Shown one piece after another: positions 59,301-64,000 of a DNA stretch of 64,000 bases (positions are counted from its first letter, which is position 1; every line of letters begins with the position of its first letter). Source of the DNA: Botryotinia globosa (taxonomy: Eukaryota > Ascomycota > Leotiomycetes > Helotiales > Sclerotiniaceae); the NCBI GenBank assembly GCA_014898425.1, contig RCSZ01000006.1, forward strand, positions 1,302,001-1,366,000. The letters are read 5' to 3'. The notes under the pieces were generated by a model. That model was not told where the DNA came from and did no database searches. It saw only the letters and a list, made by a program, of their open reading frames with translations. Made by a program: the position numbers and the translations under genes.

Positions 59301-62300
59301 TTAGAATTCCTATTCTTTTTTATTAATAAACTTTTATTACAATACTTATAGGATTACAAAATCAAGGTTATATCAAGTAAAGAATTATTATATAATAAAA
59401 ATTGTTTAATATCTTTAATTGAATTTTAAATTGTTTGTAGATAGCTTAATGATAATTTGAATAAAAGATTTATTTGGGAATTTTATTTCTAATTGATTGC
59501 TTTATTCCTTTTAGCTATTAAACTAAAAGGAAGTATTTGAATTTGTTAAAATTATTGAGATTTAAATAATGTTATTATTAAAAACTAATATTTTTTATTA
59601 TTAATTAAAGAAATTTTTAATATTTTATATTATACTAAAATTTATATCAAGTTTGATATTATCACTGTTTTCAACAAATTATAAATTGTAAAAAATTATA
59701 AATAGAAAACTATTTTCATTATTTGTTTCAATTTATTTAAATTATTAATAATATCCTTTGAATTTTATAATATATTAATCTTGTTTTAAAATTATATCAA
59801 TTATATTCTCTTTGATTTTTTAAATAGGATTTATATAATATATTTGAATAATATTTTGATTTATTCTGAGAATATTGCAAATTACAAAGGATATATTCAC
59901 AAGGTTGTTCAATAACTGATCAATACTAAACTATAGATTGATATCAACAAATGCAAATTCGAAACAAAAAAAATCAAATATCTTAATTTAATTATTACTT
60001 TAGGAGATATAAAAATAGATTTAGAAAAAGTCGATATTATATTTAACTAGAAATTATTAATTAAATTTAAAGATTTCTAGTATTTCCTTGGATTTATCAA
60101 TTTTTATTAATATTTCATTTACAATTTTTTCAAGATTGTAAAACCCCTCAATTGTTTTCTTAAAAAAGAAAAAGTATAGAATTAGAATTCTAAACAAAAA
60201 GATGTTTTTATAATACTAAAGAATGTTTTCTTCTTTATTTTAATTTTTATTATATTTAATCACTATTGTTATATAATAATCGAGATCAATACTTTCGATT
60301 AGATTGTAAATGGTATTCTTTTGTAATATAATAATAAGGGAGATCTATATCTAATAGTATATTTTTTATTAAAATATAATATTATTGAATGTAATTATAA
60401 GATTTATAATAAAGAATTTTTAGTGATTATAAAATTATTAAAGAAATAGAGGCTGGAATTATATAGCGTTTAGAAATTATTCGAAATTATTATTGATTAT
60501 AAGAATCTCGAATATTTTATATTAATAAAGATATTAAATTAATAATAAATTAAATAAACTAAATTCTTATTAGAATTCAATTTCTATATTATATATCGAT
60601 TCAATTATAAAGCTATTTGCCCTAATATTTTGAATTATAGAATTGAAGATTATTCAATATATATTAATTTTAATAACAATTGAATCAAAAACTATTTATA
60701 GATAATTCTTTCAAAATGGATATTCGATATTATTGTATTCAAGAATATTATTTGATAAGTGAATAACAATTTAAATCTAATTATAATCTCAATAGATATA
60801 ATTATTCCTGATATTGATAAACTGATTAATGATTTTATTAATAAAGCATACAAATCGTTTGAATTAATTACAACTATATATACAATATTTTGAAACCCTT
60901 TTGTTCGCTATTAGTTATTAAATATTCGAAAAAATTTTCAAATAGTTTTATAAGATTATAGATTAATTAACAATAAGATTTTCTATTGTAATCACCTTTT
61001 TGTTCTTTCTTCTACTAAACTTTACATACAAATCATATACTGTATATATTCAATCAGATTAACTGAATATTTAAACTATATCAAAACTATCGATCTTGTT
61101 TCTTGTATATATTAATAATCTAATATATCTAAAAAAATCAAAATATTCATATAAATTTATCAACTCTATTTTTACATCAAAACCTTCTATCTTGTTATAT
61201 CTAGATTCCTTGAATTTTTACTAATATTGTTTTATCCCTAATCAAATATCTTTATTAATTATATTATATTATTATTAATCAATAAATACTACAAAAAGAA
61301 ATATCAGTATATTATTATAATTATTTGTTATTTGATCAAAATATAATACTTTATATTAATAATAGAACTATTTATAAAGGAATTTGTAAATCGATTTATT
61401 AAAAAGATATATTATTTGTATAACATTTTTAATAATATTGTATTCGATAAAGGCTTCTAATTTATTTTTGAATTCTAAAAGTATTTATTCAAATGTTTAT
61501 TAATTATTTTGAAACAATTTTCTTTATTTTATTCTGAATTCGATAATTAAATGGAAAAAATCAATATTATAGTAAAACAATATCTTTATATTTTTATAAA
61601 CTTTTATTAAAACGATTAATTTGATTGGTTTTTATTTGTAGAATTTGTATTGAACAATATTATATTAGAAATCATTAGTATATTTTTATTCTTTGTTAAT
61701 TATAATTATCATTTATATCTTGGAATTGAATTATCTATATTAATCCCATTAAATCTATTATATCAAAAGAAACAAGAGTTTCTCAAAGCCAACAAAATTG
61801 CAAATAGATTTGATTTTATTCTAATTAAGCTCAAAGTATTTGTAATTTAATCAATCCAAAAATATAAAGATTATATTAACAAAACTCGAATTAATACTTC
61901 TTTTTATAAAAAAAGTAATAAGGTATAAGTTAATATAAAGAATATGAAAATCAATCATTCAATAAAAAAGAGTAATAATAAATGAAATAGTTTTTACAAA
62001 GTCCTCAAAGTTTATAAACGGACTTGTTTACTACAATTTTTAATTAACTTTAAGATTTTTCTGATATTCTACAACTCACTATTTCAATCACTTTATTATT
62101 CATTAGAATTACTAAGCTAAAATATCATCAATATTATTGAATTATATAGAAATCAAGGTTAAGTTTTTAAAAGAAATAATAAAATATATAAAGAGATTAA
62201 ATAATAGAAATTCGAGGAGATTCTTAATTGTTATAATGAATACAATTTCCATTATTATATCAAATAAAAGCACTATTTATTATTATAATAATTAATTGAA

Positions 62301-62653
62301 AACCTTTAAAACCAAAAGAGAATAATCATTGTATTTCATTTAATATATCCAAACAAACTAAATCCACTTATATAGATTGGATTCAAAAAATCTATTATCT
62401 TAGATACTATTATATCAATAATAACTTTTAAATAAGAATCAAATAGATTAAAAAAAATCTGTTAATTGATTATTATTTTAAAAACAGTTTGCTTTAATCT
62501 TATAATAAAAATTAAATTGTTCTAGTATTATTTCAAAGAGTTTTGGATTTTCATTTAATCAATATTAAACCGATTCTTTATAACTTTATTAAAAAATGAC
62601 AAAGTTACTCTATACTTTAACTTGTTTAGAATAAACAAGCTCTAAAAGAAGGG

Positions 62654-62806
62654 TATTATTATAGCACCAATTATATTGCCTTTATACTTTAAGTATAAAT
62701 CCTTAGTATACCCTTAGTATACCCTACTTCCTATAATAAGGCCTCAATCTTTTATAGTATTTAGAATTCTTATAGTACAATATAAGTCTTTACTCGTACC
62801 TTGACA
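62654..62806 (+). repeat. 3' LTR of gypsy element 2
   Basis: 153 bp, starts TATTATTATAGCACC and ends CTTGACA, directly after a polypurine tract. By hand count about 38 differences from the 5' LTR, all but about one being transitions, mostly C-to-T or G-to-A in this copy. Confidence 0.85.
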
Positions 62807-64000
62807 GGTGGATATAACTAATTCAAATAAATTTGATATTATTCTAAAAGCAAAAGCAAAGCCAACCTTATTATATATATTTTAAATCCAAATCAGAATA
62901 TAAGAAAAAGAAATCGAATATTTATTTATTATAAATTTTAAGAAAGAAAATAAGGAATATTGAAAAAAGATAAAATGAGCAATTATCAAAATATATAGAA
63001 AAATATAGATTTGATTTTAATTAGATTTTTAATTGAATAATTATAAATAAGTATAGATATTGGTAGTAATCCTTGATATATTTGGATTTGAATATAAGGA
63101 ATTTAATTGAAAGGATTAGAAAAATCAAAATATAGTAATAAAAGTGTTTTTAAAACATAGTTGAATAATAATTTATAAAATATATAAAGAGTATATCAAA
63201 TATTAAGGATTTGTTTTATTAGCTTTTAATAAACTAAAAGGATTTATAGGAATTGTTTTTATTGAATAATAATAAAAGCAATTATTAGATAAAAACAATA
63301 TTGAGGTAGAATTTAGAAATAATCTAAAATCATTTTGTAAAACTGATAATAATTATATTTATAATATTGTAAAAAATTAGGAGATAGATAATATTATATT
63401 AAAGGATTAGGGTATAATTACAAAAAGAAATAATCTAAATCATTAATATTTGAATAACGAATTTGAACGATTTGTATTGAAATCTATAGAAGAATTAATT
63501 GAAAATGATATTGAGTATTTTTACAAAGGAATTAATAATTTATATTAATTGATATAATAATATAGTGAAAATACAAAGCAAGATTTTTTATAATAAATTT
63601 TTTGCTAATAAAATATTATATACAGATCTAATTTAAAATCAAACAAATCAGAAAGAATCAATAATAATATAAGCGTAATCTATGGATATTTACAAATAGA
63701 TTTATATATATAAAAGAAAAGAAAACTAATAAAATAAACAAAGAAAATTTTAAAAGCTATAGGCTTTAAATCATATTATAAAGACTTATAATAAAAAGCC
63801 CTAATATTTATTAAAATCTATTCAGGCAAAATAGCTCTATATATAAATTTTATTAATAAATCGCAGAAATTCGTATAAAACGATCTAATAATTATAAATA
63901 ATCTATTCACTTATAAAAACTATATATAGAAAGTATTAATAAACTATAATATAAAGAATATAAATTTTTACAAAATAATTAATATAGAAATTATAATATA
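62807..64000. other. Extremely AT-rich DNA, nothing recognisable
   Basis: Continues the RIP-like composition to the window edge. Fragments of frames occur, but no RT, integrase, transposase or other motif was recognised. Probably further transposon debris. Confidence 0.5.

Larger units (their letters stand above)
56224..62806 (+). mobile_element. Decayed Ty3/gypsy chromodomain retrotransposon (element 2)
   Basis: A 6.58-kb element bounded by 153-bp direct LTRs. Seen in order: reverse transcriptase with YLNNILIYSENI at 59841 (YLDD altered to YLNN), then FETKKIKYLNLIITLGDIK and FLGFINFY. Integrase follows at ~61430-61850 (FDKGF.FIFEF, FDWFLFVEFVLNN, KANKIANRFDFILIKLK), then a chromodomain at ~62190-62340 (FEEILNCYNEYNFHYYIK, KHY). 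A polypurine tract AAAAGAAGGG abuts the 3' LTR at 62644-62653. Dense stops throughout. Flanks AATGG (5') and GGTGG (3') could be a 5-bp target duplication with two G-to-A changes. Gag and protease in the 5' half could not be read. Inactive. Confidence 0.85.

Noticed and set aside
49000..64000. CRISPR, tRNA or rRNA genes in the AT-rich block
   Set aside because: No regularly spaced repeats with unique spacers, no cloverleaf-like sequence and no conserved rRNA core were seen. The AT richness is explained by mutated retrotransposons.
49000..64000. Mitochondrial DNA insertion as the source of the AT-rich block
   Set aside because: Readable parts are gypsy RT, integrase and chromodomain with many stops and Asp-to-Asn changes. 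No mitochondrial respiratory gene was recognised.

Overview
The window comes from a filamentous ascomycete nuclear genome. Genes are split by many short GT-AG introns (about 42-200 nt, often with CTAAC/CTGAC-like branch sites). Families such as a HET-domain gene, a Zn2Cys6 regulator, a TMEM19/DUF92 protein and an FAT1-type acyl-CoA synthetase are fungal in style, and the transposon block carries the mark of repeat-induced point mutation (RIP). The NAC-alpha, ATP synthase d and eL14 proteins look most like those of Leotiomycetes (Botrytis/Sclerotinia group). That placement is a judgement from memory, not a search result.

Layout. 0.4-14 kb: a secreted amidase (-), a TMEM19-like membrane protein (+), a 1,330-aa coiled-coil protein (-), a small helical protein (-), a C2H2-ankyrin gene carrying two apparent frameshifts (-) and a divergent small C2H2 protein (+). 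15.8-18.8 kb: a GPI-type cell-surface GH16 protein whose catalytic motif lacks the second glutamate. 19.7-26.3 kb: an accessory stretch with a wrecked HET gene, an unrecognised three-exon gene and three related small Cys-rich genes (one probably intact with an RGG-like tail, one with an unclear 5' end, one decayed). 26.5-28.8 kb: an FAT1-like acyl-CoA synthetase. 28.8-33.1 kb: a gene-poor gap with one possible relic. 33.2-42.6 kb: a housekeeping block (eL14, NAC-alpha, ATP synthase subunit d, an alpha/beta hydrolase, an F-box protein, the mitochondrial Mg2+ channel MRS2). 44.1-48.8 kb: a Zn2Cys6 regulator and a divergent acidic protein, sharing an intergenic region with four copies of one 8-mer.

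From about 48.85 kb to the end the sequence turns abruptly into extremely AT-rich, stop-riddled DNA. It holds a possible small inverted-repeat element and two decayed Ty3/gypsy retrotransposons, both with reverse transcriptase, integrase and a C-terminal chromodomain. The second is bounded by two 153-bp LTRs at 56224-56376 and 62654-62806 that differ almost only by transitions. Both have lost the catalytic Asp pair of RT (YLDD read as YLNN). This fits an AT-rich RIP-affected compartment such as a centromere-proximal, subtelomeric or interstitial transposon island.

Intron boundaries, reading frames and residue numbers were worked out by hand. Family names come from recognised motifs. No database search was possible.
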